DNA of 64,000 nt from assembly GCF_006542395.2 (NCBI RefSeq), contig NZ_CP038231.1, forward strand, positions 1,302,001 to 1,366,000. The letters are read 5' to 3'. The number at the start of each line of letters is the position of its first letter. Position 1 is the first letter of the stretch. Source of the stretch: Formicincola oecophyllae (lineage in GTDB: Bacteria > Pseudomonadota > Alphaproteobacteria > Acetobacterales > Acetobacteraceae). Both the position numbers and the translations under genes were made by a program. The notes under the pieces were generated by a model. It was not told where the DNA came from. It made no database searches and worked only from the letters and a program-made list of their open reading frames with translations. Below are positions 12,188 through 21,742 of this stretch, one piece after another.

Positions 12188-12793
12188 ATGATTGGCAGAC
12201 TAACAGGCCTGGTGGAGGAAGCGGGGGAGCATGGCTGCCTGATTGACGTTAACGGGGTTGGCTACAATGTCATGGCTTCAAGCCGCACCTTGGCTGCGCT
12301 CAGCCGCCCTCCCAAGGTGGCGCGTGTCCTGACGGAAATGGTGGTGCGTGAGGACGCCATGCAGCTTTACGGCTTTGCTACCGCTGAGGAACGTTCCCTG
12401 TTCCGCCTGCTGACCACTGTTCAGGGGGTGGGGGCGCGCGTGGCGCTGGCCATCCTTTCACTGGCGCCGCCTTCAGAACTGGCCATGGCCATCGCCGCTG
12501 GCGATAAGGCCATGTTCACCCGCGCTGCCGGTGTGGGGCCCAAGTTGGCGGGGCGTCTGGTCAGTGAACTGGCTGGCAAGGTCCCGGACATGCCTATGGC
12601 GCAAAGTGGCGTTAAAGTTCCCTCTGGCGCTGGTGGCGCCGGTTTGCTGGAGGACTTGACGGGCGCCCTGCTTTCGCTTGGTTACACGCGCTCTGAAGCG
12701 TGGCCAGTGGCCAGCAGGGTCATCGGCGCCAATCCAGGTGCTGGCCTGAACCAGCTCGTTCCCTTGGCTTTGCGTGCCATGAGCACCCCTTAA
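12188..12793 (+). CDS. ruvA: Holliday junction branch-migration protein RuvA
   Basis: A 201-residue RuvA. It has an N-terminal OB fold (MIGRLTGLVEEAGEHGCLID), two helix-hairpin-helix motifs for junction binding (VQGVGARVALAIL and AAGVGPKLAGRLVSEL) and a C-terminal RuvB-binding domain (LLEDLTGALLSLGYTRSEA). It forms the tetramer that loads the RuvB rings. The start at 12188 has a G-rich RBS and begins exactly like the family; four codons upstream in frame are ignored. Transcribed with ruvC and ruvB. Confidence 0.95.
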   Translation: MIGRLTGLVEEAGEHGCLIDVNGVGYNVMASSRTLAALSRPPKVARVLTEMVVREDAMQLYGFATAEERSLFRLLTTVQGVGARVALAILSLAPPSELAMAIAAGDKAMFTRAAGVGPKLAGRLVSELAGKVPDMPMAQSGVKVPSGAGGAGLLEDLTGALLSLGYTRSEAWPVASRVIGANPGAGLNQLVPLALRAMSTP

Positions 12794-12900
12794 TGGCGTG
12801 CGCCAGCCCAACGAAGCCCAGCTGGACAACAAACCCTAAACCAACTGCCAAAATGCTAGGATGAGGCGATTAAGCCCCACCCGTACCGACATGGAATGAC

Positions 12901-13989
12901 ATGAACCAGCCGCCCAACGACCCTGCCATGCCGATTGAACGCCCTTTGAGCGCTGAATTTCAGGCTGCAGATGCACCTGACCACGCGCTGCGCCCACGCA
13001 CACTGGCTGATTTCACAGGGCAGGAAGTGTCTAGGGCCAACCTAGCTGTTTTCATCCAGGCCGCGCGCACCCGTGGGGAGGCCCTCGACCATGTGTTGCT
13101 TCATGGGCCCCCAGGCCTGGGCAAAACCACCTTGGCGCAGATCATCGCCACAGAACTGGGCGTGGGGTTTCGCGCCACCTCTGGGCCTGTTATCCAGCGT
13201 GCTGGCGATTTGGCGGCTATCCTTACCAATCTTCAGCCCAATGACGTGCTGTTCATCGATGAGATTCACCGCCTGCAGCCCGCCATTGAGGAAATTCTCT
13301 ACCCTGCCATGGAGGATTTCCAGCTTGACCTAGTGATTGGCGAAGGGCCAGCGGCGCGCTCCGTACGCATCGATTTGCCGCCTTTTACGTTGGTGGCGGC
13401 CACAACCCGCTCTGGCCTTTTAGCCAAGCCACTGCGTGACCGCTTCGGCATCCCCATCAGAATGGTGTTCTACACCCCTCTGGAATTGCAGCACATTGTG
13501 CTGCGCGCAGCCAGCAAGCTTGGTCTGGCTTTGACAAGTGATGCCGCCTTGGAAGTGGCGCGGCGTTCACGCGGCACCCCGCGTGTGGCGGGGCGTCTGC
13601 TGCGGCGCTTGCGCGATTTCGCTGCCGTGATGGGGGGCGCTGGCGCTGAGGTGACGCGTGCGCAGGCCAACAGCGCCCTCAACCGCCTGGAAGTGGACGC
13701 TAATGGCCTGGACGCCATGGACAGGCGCTACCTGTCGCGCATTGCCGAACATCACCAAGGCGGCCCTGTTGGCATTGAAACTTTGGCAGCCGCCCTTTCA
13801 GAAGGGCGCGGCACTTTAGAAGACGTGGTGGAACCTTACCTGATCCAGGAAGGGCTTGTACTGCGCACGCCGCGTGGGCGCATGTTAGGCCGCCAGGGCT
13901 GGGAAGCGTTGGGCATGGTCCCGCCGGCCGGGTTCGCGCAGCAGGATGATTTGCTCTCAGGCACTGCTGGCGCTGAAGGGGCGCCATGA
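12901..13989 (+). CDS. ruvB: Holliday junction helicase RuvB
   Basis: A 362-residue AAA+ motor. It shows the Walker A (GPPGLGKTT), Walker B (LFIDEIHRL), sensor 1 (LVAATTRSG), the arginine-finger region ([10 protein letters not shown]) and the winged-helix C-terminus ([17 protein letters not shown]). Its stop overlaps the ybgC start by ATGA, so translation is probably coupled to the Tol-Pal genes. Length is slightly above the family norm because of a short C-terminal tail. Confidence 0.96.
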   Translation: MNQPPNDPAMPIERPLSAEFQAADAPDHALRPRTLADFTGQEVSRANLAVFIQAARTRGEALDHVLLHGPPGLGKTTLAQIIATELGVGFRATSGPVIQRAGDLAAILTNLQPNDVLFIDEIHRLQPAIEEILYPAMEDFQLDLVIGEGPAARSVRIDLPPFTLVAATTRSGLLAKPLRDRFGIPIRMVFYTPLELQHIVLRAASKLGLALTSDAALEVARRSRGTPRVAGRLLRRLRDFAAVMGGAGAEVTRAQANSALNRLEVDANGLDAMDRRYLSRIAEHHQGGPVGIETLAAALSEGRGTLEDVVEPYLIQEGLVLRTPRGRMLGRQGWEALGMVPPAGFAQQDDLLSGTAGAEGAP

Positions 13990-14450
13990 TGACCCTCCCC
14001 GGTCCCTTGCCGCTTGACGCAGGGCACAAGTGCCGTTTCAGGGTTTACTATGAGGATACGGACGCTGGCGGCATCGTCTACCACGCGCGCTACCTGGCCT
14101 TTGCTGAGCGTGCCCGCGCGGAGGCGCTGCGCGCCCATGGACTGGAGGTAGGCAAGCTTGCGCAGGAGGGGGTGAGTTTCGTAGCGCGCCATCTGGAGGT
14201 GGACTACAAATTCCCTCTGCGCTTGGATGAGGTGTTCGAGGTCCAGACCACCGTCACCAAACAACATGGAGCGCGGCTGTGCCTGCAGCAGCGCATTCTG
14301 GCGGTGGAGGGGGACGGCCAGCGGGTGGCCGTGCTGCTGCAGGTGGAGCTTGCCTGCGTGCACACGCATTCAGGCAAGCCGCAGCGCATACCCTCATCAT
14401 GCCAGCGCGCCCTGCGTGGGCTTGAGCTGCCAAACCAGCTCTCAAGCTGA
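13986..14450 (+). CDS. ybgC: Tol-Pal-associated acyl-CoA thioesterase YbgC
   Basis: A 154-residue hot-dog-fold thioesterase. The active-site motif [19 protein letters not shown] contains the catalytic Asp. YbgC hydrolyses acyl-CoA thioesters and is linked with phospholipid metabolism at the inner membrane next to the Tol system. The start codon overlaps the ruvB stop. It is the first gene of the ybgC-tolQRAB-pal-cpoB series. Confidence 0.92.
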   Translation: MMTLPGPLPLDAGHKCRFRVYYEDTDAGGIVYHARYLAFAERARAEALRAHGLEVGKLAQEGVSFVARHLEVDYKFPLRLDEVFEVQTTVTKQHGARLCLQQRILAVEGDGQRVAVLLQVELACVHTHSGKPQRIPSSCQRALRGLELPNQLSS

Positions 14451-14658
14451 GCTTGTGCGCTCAAAGGAGTTGGGGCGCTTGCCCATTCATCCCAGGCGCT
14501 GAAAGGGGGCTGGCGCTGCGGCGCGCTTCAGGGCATCATCCATTCAAGACCCCCCAGGTGTGCCTTGGCGCCATGCTTCTTGAGCAATGCCTTCAAAACG
14601 GGCGCCCCAGCAGACACCCACCCATGACCGGGAGATGACAAAGGCAATGGAGCAGAAC

Positions 14659-15435
14659 ATGGCGGCAGGTGCCGCACAAGCCGTTTCCCAAGCAAGCCTT
14701 CAACCGGCAGGGGGACTTTCCCCCTTGCAGCTGTTCCTCCATGCCTCCCTTACCGTGCAGCTTGTCATGGTGGGGCTGTTCCTGTGCAGCGTGTTTGTGT
14801 GGGCTGTCATCATCCAGAAGGTTATTTTCCTCAAGCGCCTCAACAAGGAAGCCACTGTGTTTGAGAATCGCTTCTGGGCGGGCGGCTCCCTCGATGCGCT
14901 TTATGAAAACGAGGGCGTGCGCCCCTCTGGCCCCATGGCGGCGGTGTTTGGCGCGGCCATGGCTGAATGGCGCCGCTCTCATGCTGGTGGGGTGGACATG
15001 ACGCGCCCAGCCACGCAGGAACGCATCGACCGCGCCATCAACGTCACCATCGCGCGCGAGAATGAGCGCCTCACACGTTTTATGTCGGCGTTGGCCACTA
15101 TTGGCCCTGTGGCGCCTTTCGTGGGGCTTTTCGGCACGGTGTGGGGCATTATGCACGCTTTTGACGCCATCGGGGCCATGCACAACACCAACCTTTCCGT
15201 TGTGGCGCCTGGCATTTCGGAAGCCCTCTTCGCCACAGCATTGGGTTTGTTGACGGCCATTCCAGCTTACGTGGCCTATAACCTCCTCTCCCGCGCCATC
15301 GATAGCTTCGATGAGCGCATGGAGAATTTCGGCACTGAATTCGCAGCTATCCTCTCCCGCCAATCGGAGGAGCAACGTGCCCGCGCCCTCAAGGGCGCCC
15401 CCCAGCCAACCAGCGACCTCCAGGGCCAGGGCTGA
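14659..15435 (+). CDS. tolQ: Tol-Pal system protein TolQ
   Basis: A 258-residue inner-membrane protein of the MotA/TolQ/ExbB proton-channel family. Three membrane segments are visible: near LVMVGLFLCSVFVWAVII, around IGPVAPFVGLFGTVWGIM, and around ALFATALGLLTAIPAYVA. With TolR it converts proton-motive force into movement of TolA for outer-membrane constriction. The ATG at 14659 follows GGAG at six bases; in-frame ATGs at 14635 and 14647 are possible alternatives that add 8 or 4 residues. It is followed after three bases by tolR. Confidence 0.93.
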   Translation: MAAGAAQAVSQASLQPAGGLSPLQLFLHASLTVQLVMVGLFLCSVFVWAVIIQKVIFLKRLNKEATVFENRFWAGGSLDALYENEGVRPSGPMAAVFGAAMAEWRRSHAGGVDMTRPATQERIDRAINVTIARENERLTRFMSALATIGPVAPFVGLFGTVWGIMHAFDAIGAMHNTNLSVVAPGISEALFATALGLLTAIPAYVAYNLLSRAIDSFDERMENFGTEFAAILSRQSEEQRARALKGAPQPTSDLQGQG

Positions 15436-15438
15436 GCG

Positions 15439-15855
15439 ATGGCGATAGGGCAGAAACGGGCGCGCCGCCGGCCAGAAGCCGCCATTAACGTCACCCCCTT
15501 GGTGGATGTGATGCTGGTGCTGCTGATCATCTTCATGGTGGCAGCGCCCATGATGACAAGCGGCATCAGCGTTGACCTGCCCAAGGCCAGCGCCAAGCCC
15601 CTCAACACGGACACCAAACCCATCACAGTCTCCATGAAGTCGGACGGCAGCGTGTGGATCGGTGACGCGCCCATCAGTGAGGATGCGCTCGTCAGCCGCC
15701 TACTGACTGATTCGCACAATGACACTTCGCGCCGGGTCTTCGTGCGGGCGGACGCCAAGATCGACTATGGCCAGGTGATGAAGCTCATGGGGGTCATTAC
15801 CTCTGGTGGCTTCACGCATGTGGCGCTTCTGGCCCAGGCCCAGAGCGAGCATTGA
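15439..15855 (+). CDS. tolR: Tol-Pal system protein TolR
   Basis: A 138-residue ExbD/TolR protein with a short cytoplasmic N-terminus, one membrane helix carrying the proton-path Asp (INVTPLVDVMLVLLIIFMV) and a periplasmic domain. It pairs with TolQ. The gap to tolQ is three bases and tolA follows closely, so these are one transcription unit. Confidence 0.95.
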   Translation: MAIGQKRARRRPEAAINVTPLVDVMLVLLIIFMVAAPMMTSGISVDLPKASAKPLNTDTKPITVSMKSDGSVWIGDAPISEDALVSRLLTDSHNDTSRRVFVRADAKIDYGQVMKLMGVITSGGFTHVALLAQAQSEH

Positions 15856-15868
15856 GGGGCAGCGCGCC

Positions 15869-16894
15869 TTGAACGCCCCCCCAGACAACGCGGCCCCTGT
15901 GGCGGTGGGCCCCATGGTGCGGCAAAGTAACCCGGCGCGCGTGGGGGTTGCGGCGTCCGTAGTGCTGCATGGCCTGATGATTCTGGCCCTGCTTTGGGCA
16001 GTAGATGAAAGCGCCCCCCCCTTGCCGCCCCAGCCTGAGCAATCAGTGGACATGGTCTTTGAACCAACGCCTGATTCACACCCAGCCCCCCACAGTGCTG
16101 TGCGCGCCCCCCATCCCGCACCGCAGATGCCAGAGCCCAAACCGCAGCCCCCCCAGCCAGAGCCCGCTAAGGAACCCAAGCCTGAGCCGCCCCCTCCTTC
16201 GCCACCGCCACCACCTGAGGCAACCTCCCATCCCAAGCCCACGCCGGAGGTCAAACATGCCGCGCGCACTCCAGTGAAGGTGGAAACGCCAGCCCCCAGC
16301 ATGATTGAGGCCGGCCATAAAAAGGCGCCCAAAACCAAGGCCCCTGTGGAAGCCAAGCTGCAGGCCCCTGAACACAAGGTGGAGAAGAACCCCCCCAAAC
16401 CCATGGCTTCGCACACGCACCAGCCGCGCCAGGCCCCTAAGCACCAAGCCAACAGTGATTCGCTGCTGGCCACGCTTGACGAGTTCAGGACCAAGGAAAA
16501 GCAGACCCGCCCCCCCAAAGCCCGCGCTAGCGCACCTGTCAGCGGTGGCGTGCGCAAAGGGGGCGGTTCGCCTGATTCAGACACTAAGGCCTTAGGCCTG
16601 GGGGAGCAGAAGGCCATCGGCAGTGCTGTGCGCCGTTGCTATTCCGAAGACACGGCAGCGCGTGATTACGCCAGTTTCACAGCGCACCTGGTGGTCACAG
16701 TCGATGAGCGCGGCATGGCGCGGCTTGTGAAATTCGCCCCTGAAACAGCAGCCCGCATGGCTTCGGACCCGCTCTACAGGGCGCGTGCTGAGCGCGCGCG
16801 CGCAGCGGTGCTAAGCCCTGAATGCTCCCATTTGCCAGTGCCCTCACGCCTTCTTGGGTCTGTGCGACAGTTCCGTTTCGTGTTCAGGCCTTAA
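15869..16894 (+). CDS. tolA: Tol-Pal system protein TolA
   Basis: A 341-residue bitopic protein bridging TolQR and the outer membrane. A membrane helix (VGVAASVVLHGLMILALLWAV) is followed by a long Pro/Lys/Glu-rich periplasmic stalk (residues ~55-220) and a C-terminal TolA/TonB-like domain (YASFTAHLVVTVDERG; LGSVRQFRFVFRP). No ATG lies near the tolR stop. The TTG at 15869 follows GAGGGG at correct spacing and keeps the usual short cytoplasmic N-terminus; the first in-frame ATG (15914) lacks an RBS. The stalk is more proline-rich and less alanine-rich than in E. coli. Confidence 0.88.
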   Translation: MNAPPDNAAPVAVGPMVRQSNPARVGVAASVVLHGLMILALLWAVDESAPPLPPQPEQSVDMVFEPTPDSHPAPHSAVRAPHPAPQMPEPKPQPPQPEPAKEPKPEPPPPSPPPPPEATSHPKPTPEVKHAARTPVKVETPAPSMIEAGHKKAPKTKAPVEAKLQAPEHKVEKNPPKPMASHTHQPRQAPKHQANSDSLLATLDEFRTKEKQTRPPKARASAPVSGGVRKGGGSPDSDTKALGLGEQKAIGSAVRRCYSEDTAARDYASFTAHLVVTVDERGMARLVKFAPETAARMASDPLYRARAERARAAVLSPECSHLPVPSRLLGSVRQFRFVFRP

Positions 16895-17152
16895 AGTCCC
16901 CTGAAGTTGCCCAGGTGTGAAAGCGGCCGCCTAACTCCCTCCAGCTTTTAACTCCCTAAGATGCGCTGAAAAGCGGGGCGCGTTGTGTTATCAAGGGCTC
17001 ACAGGGTTTGGGCAGCCCCAAGGCCGCCACAGCTTGCAGGGATTGGCTGGAGGGGCGGACGCTTTTGCGGTTCCCCAGGCGCCGGTTTTCGTCCAATGTT
17101 TCCAAGCTGCCATCAGGCAGCTGTTTTCCTAGCCAACAGGGAGCCGCTCCGC

Positions 17153-18532
17153 ATGGGTCTAGAACATGAAGGCAAAAAGCCCGCTTCTCTCATTCTGCCT
17201 GAGAAGGCCCGGCCAAGCCTGGTGACAAGCCGCCGCCGCCTGCTCCAAGGGGGCACGACGGCGTTGCTTCTGGCAGGCTTGGGCACATGGGCCAGGCCGC
17301 TTCAGGCTATGGCCGGTGATGCTGAAATCACGGTCGACAAAGCCCACCAGGACCCCATCCCCGTTCTGGTGCCTGTGTTCAACGGCCCTTATGGCGCCCA
17401 GATCAGCTCTGTTGTGGGGGCGGACCTCGACAGCACAGGCCTGTTCCGCGTGATGGGCGGTCCTGCTGAAGCCACCCCAGACCTAGCTGCCCTCAAGGCG
17501 CGCGGCCTGCGCGCCGCAGTGGAGGGGACCGTCAGCGGCAGTGGCACGCTGCGGGTGGAGATGCGCCTGTGGGACGTGACAAGTGGCCAGCTCCTCCAAG
17601 GTACCGCTTACAGTGCTCCTGCTAACGACTGGCGGCGCATTGCCCACATCATCGCTGATGCCATCTATGAACGCCTTTTGGGGGAGCCAGGCTACTTCGA
17701 CACCAGCATTGCCTACATCGCCCGCACAGGCCCGCGCCGCCACCAGCAGACGCGCCTGGCCATTATGGATTACGATGGCGCCAATGTGCGCTACCTGACC
17801 TCCGGGCGTTGGCTGACGCTTGAACCGCGCTTCAGCCCCTCTGGCACGCAGGTCGCCTTCCTGTCCTATGCTGACAACCGCCCCCGCGTTTACCTCTATG
17901 ACCTGCCCACAGGCCAGCAGCGCCTCCTGGGGCAGTTTGAAGGCATTTCCTATGCACCCCGCTTTGCGCCAGACGGGCGCTCTGTTGTGCTAGCTGTCAC
18001 CACCCGCAATGGTGGTTCTGACATTTACAGCGTTGATTTGGGCACAGGCACGCGCCACCAGCTGACAGATGCCCCTGGCGTGATCGACACCAGCCCCTGC
18101 TACAGCCCTGACGGGCGACAGATCGTCTTCAACTCCGACCGTGGCGGCAGCCCCCAGCTGTACGTCATGAATGCGGATGGCAGCGGCGCGCACCGCATTT
18201 CTTATGGCGCTGGCCATTATGGATCGCCTGTGTGGTCACCGCGTGGCGACCTCATCGCCTTCACCAGGATGCAGCATGGCCAGTTCTCCCTGGGCGTCAT
18301 GAACCCAGACGGCTCTGGCGAGCGCACCTTGACGCGTGGCTTCACTGTGGAAAGCCCAAGCTTCGCCCCTAATGGGCGTGAGATCGTCTTCTGCCGCCAG
18401 AACGCGGCTGGCCAAGGGGGCGCTGGCTTCAGCAGCAGCTTGGGCATGATTGACGTCTCAGGCTTTAATGAGCACACGGTGCGCACCCCCACGGGTGCTT
18501 CAGACCCTGCCTGGTCCCCCTTGCGCCACTAA
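17153..18532 (+). CDS. tolB: Tol-Pal system beta-propeller protein TolB
   Basis: A 459-residue periplasmic protein that binds Pal and connects to TolA. It has an N-terminal domain (VPVFNGPYGAQISSVVGADL) and a six-bladed propeller with repeated motifs such as YLTSGRWLTLEPRFSPSG, DTSPCYSPDGRQIVF and YGSPVWSPRGDLIAF. The signal sequence is unusual: a 25-residue polar lead, then SRRRLLQGG and a modest hydrophobic stretch ending LQAMA, which resembles a twin-arginine (Tat) signal. The start at 17153 has GGAG-like spacing; an upstream in-frame extension has no homology. A 258-base gap follows tolA. Confidence 0.93.
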   Translation: MGLEHEGKKPASLILPEKARPSLVTSRRRLLQGGTTALLLAGLGTWARPLQAMAGDAEITVDKAHQDPIPVLVPVFNGPYGAQISSVVGADLDSTGLFRVMGGPAEATPDLAALKARGLRAAVEGTVSGSGTLRVEMRLWDVTSGQLLQGTAYSAPANDWRRIAHIIADAIYERLLGEPGYFDTSIAYIARTGPRRHQQTRLAIMDYDGANVRYLTSGRWLTLEPRFSPSGTQVAFLSYADNRPRVYLYDLPTGQQRLLGQFEGISYAPRFAPDGRSVVLAVTTRNGGSDIYSVDLGTGTRHQLTDAPGVIDTSPCYSPDGRQIVFNSDRGGSPQLYVMNADGSGAHRISYGAGHYGSPVWSPRGDLIAFTRMQHGQFSLGVMNPDGSGERTLTRGFTVESPSFAPNGREIVFCRQNAAGQGGAGFSSSLGMIDVSGFNEHTVRTPTGASDPAWSPLRH

Positions 18533-18533
18533 A

Positions 18534-18564
18534 AGGGGCACAACAGCCCCTGCTGGTGGTTTTT
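18534..18564 (+). terminator. Terminator-like hairpin after tolB
   Basis: AGGGGC and GCCCCT flank a six-base loop and are followed, after a short G/T stretch, by TTTTT. It begins immediately after the tolB stop, suggesting that pal has its own promoter in the following 275 bases. Confidence 0.5.
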
Positions 18565-18839
18565 GGGGCGGGAAGCTTTGAAGGGCCACCTCAGGGCATT
18601 CATTTTGGCGCCGGAGCTTGGTTAATCAGCCAGGGGCATTGACGGCGGGCAAAAGGGGATGTTCTGCTGCTAAAGGTGCATTTGGAATGATGCTGAAACG
18701 GTTTGGGGGCGTAGGTGCGAACGCCTTACCAATGTAGCGCAGTTTCAGTGGATGCCAGGCAAAGCGCATTTCAACCGCATTTCAACATTGAAAACAGGCC
18801 TGTATGATGAAGCGGGCCTCCCTGAAGGGGAGATTGGTC
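18565..18839. other. Gap between tolB and pal
   Basis: About 275 bases without a recognisable gene. It probably contains the pal promoter; no clear operator or RNA structure was seen. Confidence 0.4.
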
Positions 18840-19358
18840 ATGACGGTTAACAAGAACTGGACCCGCCTTGCCGCGGTGACGTTGATGGGGCTTTTGGCAG
18901 CTTGCGGTGGGCCAGACAACAATGGCGCCGGCACGGGTGCTAGCAATGGCGCAGGCAACGGCATGGGCAATGGTGGCATCTCAGCTTCTAGCATGGGTGG
19001 GCCTGGCAGCCAGAGCGACCTGGCTGCCACAGCTGGGGACAGGGTGTACTTCCCCCTCAACCAGAATGACCTAACAGCTGATGCGCGCGCCACGCTTAAC
19101 AAGCAGGCTGCCTGGTTGGCTAAGTACCCCCAGGTCAATGTGCAGATTGCCGGCAACTGTGATGACCGCGGCACGGAAGAATACAACATCGCCCTTGGCC
19201 AGCGGCGTGCCAATGCCGTGCGTGATTACTTGGAGGCCCAAGGCGTGCCTGAAAACCGCATGAGCACCATTTCCTACGGCAAGGACCGCCCTGCAGTGGA
19301 TGGTGACACGGAATCCGCCTGGGCCCAGGACCGCAACGCCATCACGAATGTTGAGTGA
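18840..19358 (+). CDS. pal: Peptidoglycan-associated lipoprotein Pal
   Basis: A 172-residue outer-membrane lipoprotein. The signal ends in a lipobox, LLAACGG, with the Cys for lipidation. A Gly/Asn/Ser-rich linker (residues ~25-60) leads to an OmpA-like peptidoglycan-binding domain (VNVQIAGNCDDRGTEEYNIA; LGQRRANAVRDYL). It tethers the outer membrane to the wall and partners TolB. The ATG at 18840 follows GGGGAG; an upstream ATG adds 12 residues without an RBS. cpoB follows after four bases. Confidence 0.95.
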   Translation: MTVNKNWTRLAAVTLMGLLAACGGPDNNGAGTGASNGAGNGMGNGGISASSMGGPGSQSDLAATAGDRVYFPLNQNDLTADARATLNKQAAWLAKYPQVNVQIAGNCDDRGTEEYNIALGQRRANAVRDYLEAQGVPENRMSTISYGKDRPAVDGDTESAWAQDRNAITNVE

Positions 19359-19362
19359 CAGC

Positions 19363-20196
19363 ATGGCGCGGGGCCTTGAATCACGCTGGAAGCTGGGCAC
19401 AGGCGCATTGGCCGTGGTGGCGCTTGCCGCATGCATGGCGGTGCGTCCAGCCCATGCGCAGGTGGATGCTGAGCCACTGGACAGCCCAGAGCCCATCTCT
19501 GGCCCTAGTGCTGGCGGTGGGTCTGCCAGTGGCACATTGGTGGGGCGCCTGTTGCAGCGTGTGAGCGCGCTGGAGGCCCAGAATCGCCAAATACGCGGCG
19601 AGCTGGACCAGCTTTCCAACAGCGTCAGGCGCAACCAGGCCACCATGGCCAAGAAGCTTGACGATATGCGCTTTGAGCTTTCACAAAATGGTGGTGGCGC
19701 TGCAGCGCCCACACCAGCAGAAGCGCCCGCGCCAACCCCCTCCAAGGGGAGCGCCAAGCAGCTTACCCTCAAGTCATCTGGTACAGGGGCTGCCCCTGCA
19801 GCGCCTGCGGCTGAAGGTAGCGTGGGGGCTGTGCGCGCAGCCTTGCTGGCGCATTCCTACGCGCGCGCCCTTGATGATGCGGAGCTTCTGGTGCGCAAAG
19901 CTTCCTCCACCCCTGCCAAAGCGGAAGCACGCTATTGGCTGGGCCGCAGTGAAGGCGGCGTGAAGGATTACCGCGCCGCTGCTGTGGCTTACTACGATTC
20001 CTACAAGCTGGCCCCCCGTGGCGTGCACGCCCCAGAAGACTTGCTTGGCGTGGCGGCATCCATGTTGGAACTGGGCGCTGGCAAGAAGCCGGCTGCCTGC
20101 CAAGCTTTGGACAAGCTGCACCAGGAGTTTCCAGCTGCTTCAGGTAGCGTCAAAGCGGCGGAAAGCAAATTGCGCCGCCGTGCTGGCTGCCCTTGA
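19363..20196 (+). CDS. cpoB: Cell-division coordinator CpoB (YbgF)
   Basis: A 277-residue periplasmic protein. After a signal peptide (ending AVRPAHA|Q) comes a coiled-coil trimerisation segment (RVSALEAQNRQIRGELDQL) and then a Gly/Ala/Pro linker. The C-terminal domain carries TPR repeats (YARALDDAELLVRK; YRAAAVAYYDSYKLAP). In E. coli CpoB couples Tol to peptidoglycan synthesis during constriction. Start at 19363 is chosen over 19348 because of the GAGTGA spacing. A Cys inside the signal (ALAACMAV) resembles a lipobox but lies before the better AHA cleavage site. It ends overlapping tilS. Confidence 0.9.
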   Translation: MARGLESRWKLGTGALAVVALAACMAVRPAHAQVDAEPLDSPEPISGPSAGGGSASGTLVGRLLQRVSALEAQNRQIRGELDQLSNSVRRNQATMAKKLDDMRFELSQNGGGAAAPTPAEAPAPTPSKGSAKQLTLKSSGTGAAPAAPAAEGSVGAVRAALLAHSYARALDDAELLVRKASSTPAKAEARYWLGRSEGGVKDYRAAAVAYYDSYKLAPRGVHAPEDLLGVAASMLELGAGKKPAACQALDKLHQEFPAASGSVKAAESKLRRRAGCP

Positions 20197-21563
20197 AGCC
20201 TGCTGTGGGGGACGGTAGCAACCTGGCTGGGCATTTCCCCACTTTGCTGGCCAGGATGGGGGGGCGGGTTTTCTGGGCCAGCGGTGCCCCTGTGGGGGTT
20301 GCTGTCTCTGGCGGGGCTGATTCAACCGCCCTTGCCTGGCTTGCCGCCCACACGCTGCCTTCTGTAAAGGCTTTTGTGGTTGACCATGGGCTGCGCCCTG
20401 AATCAGGCCAGGAAGCTGACCAAACCTTGCAGTGCCTGAAGGCCATGGGGGTAGCGGCACGCAAGCTCACCCTGACAGGCCTGCCCCACCAGGGGCTGCA
20501 GGCCAATGCCCGGCAAGGCCGTTACAGAGCCTTGGAGCACGCTTGCGCTGAAGAGGGCATTGTCGCCCTGATGGTTGCCCACCACGAAAACGACCAGCTT
20601 GAGACCTGGTGGATGCGCCACCTGCACGGCACAGCTGTGCAGGGCCAGGCTGGCATGGCGCCCATCAGCCTGCGTGGGCGCTGCGCTGTGCTGCGCCCCC
20701 TGCTTTCTGTGAAGCGGGATGCTTTGCGGGCGCACCTGCGCCAACACCATGTGCCGTGGTGTGAGGACCCCTCCAACCAAAACAGGGCCTTTAAACGCGT
20801 GGCATTGCGCCAGGACATGACAGAATCTGAAAAACGCCAAGCGCAGCTGTTGGGGCAAGTGGCGCAGCGTGGCGCTGGCCAGCTGGACAGGGCCATGGCG
20901 CTTTGGCTGGCGCGCCATGCCACCTGGCATGGTGAGGGGTGGTTCACCTTGGGGCTGGAGGCAGCCTTGGCTAGTGCTGTTGGGGAAGCCCCCCTGGAGG
21001 GCAACCAGGCCGTGCAGGCTGTGCGCCACATGCTGCGCCTGGTTGGTGGCAGTACCTATCCACCCCCCCTGGTGGCTGTCGCCGCTTTGATGGTGCAAGG
21101 TTGTGGCACTTTGGCAGGAGCGCGTTTGCAGGCAGTGCCCCGCGGCTGGCAAATCATGCGGGAAGGGCGTGCGCGCAATGCAGCCTGGGTCCCTGCCCAT
21201 GACGGTGCTTATTGGGATGGTCGCTGGCGGCTTTCCTGCCCTGGGCGCCAGCTTGATGCCATGGTTCAAAATCCTGCTGGGCAGCAGCTTAGCGTGGGCG
21301 CGCTGGGTGGGCAGGCAGGGTGGGTTCGGTCCTTGCTGGGCAGGGGCAAACGCCATGTTCCTTTGAGGGTGTTGGAGACCTTGCCAGCCTTGTGGCGTTA
21401 CCCAGCAAGTGGCGTGAGCCAGTTCACGCCCCCTAGCCAGGCTGTGCTGGTGGGGCTGCCCAGGCTGGGCGTGTTGGCAGGCCTTGCCCCGGTGCTGCCG
21501 CAGTTTGATTTTATGTGGGATAGCGGTGCCGCCATCACGGGCAATCAGCTTTGGCCATCGTGA
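20193..21563 (+). CDS. tilS: tRNA(Ile)-lysidine synthase TilS
   Basis: A 456-residue PP-loop ATPase. The loop SGGADS is at residues 39-44, followed by VVDHGLRPES, AHHENDQLETWWMR and PLLSVKRDALR, all characteristic. TilS adds lysine to C34 of the tRNA-Ile that reads AUA, giving lysidine, and is essential. The TTG start overlaps the cpoB stop (TTGA); a downstream ATG would cut into the first motif region only slightly (residue 22). C-terminal half is less conserved. The gene ends 180 bases before ftsH. Confidence 0.9.
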   Translation: MKPAVGDGSNLAGHFPTLLARMGGRVFWASGAPVGVAVSGGADSTALAWLAAHTLPSVKAFVVDHGLRPESGQEADQTLQCLKAMGVAARKLTLTGLPHQGLQANARQGRYRALEHACAEEGIVALMVAHHENDQLETWWMRHLHGTAVQGQAGMAPISLRGRCAVLRPLLSVKRDALRAHLRQHHVPWCEDPSNQNRAFKRVALRQDMTESEKRQAQLLGQVAQRGAGQLDRAMALWLARHATWHGEGWFTLGLEAALASAVGEAPLEGNQAVQAVRHMLRLVGGSTYPPPLVAVAALMVQGCGTLAGARLQAVPRGWQIMREGRARNAAWVPAHDGAYWDGRWRLSCPGRQLDAMVQNPAGQQLSVGALGGQAGWVRSLLGRGKRHVPLRVLETLPALWRYPASGVSQFTPPSQAVLVGLPRLGVLAGLAPVLPQFDFMWDSGAAITGNQLWPS

Positions 21564-21584
21564 AGAATTGTTGTGAAGAATTGT
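21560..21584. repeat. 12-bp tandem direct repeat at the end of tilS
   Basis: GTGAAGAATTGT occurs twice with a 13-base period, straddling the tilS stop codon. Its role is unknown; replication slippage is the simplest origin. Confidence 0.6.
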
Positions 21585-21742
21585 GATGGTCACAGGCCAG
21601 GATTGCCCTTGATGAAGGTTGAGGAACCCTGGGAGGGTGAAATCGTCCTGTCCTGACCCTATATCAAGGGTACCAAGTGAAAAGCCTTTTCAGCCCATGC
21701 CCTGCCAAAGGGTGCTGGAGGGGCCCTGAAGCGGGAGCGCAC

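Noticed and set aside
20403-21593. A 396-codon minus-strand frame opposite tilS
   Set aside because: Composition is artificial (Gln/His/Pro rich) and it covers a well-supported gene.
21601-21676. A heat-shock sigma promoter before ftsH
   Set aside because: CCTATAT is present, but no CTTG element lies at the right distance upstream.
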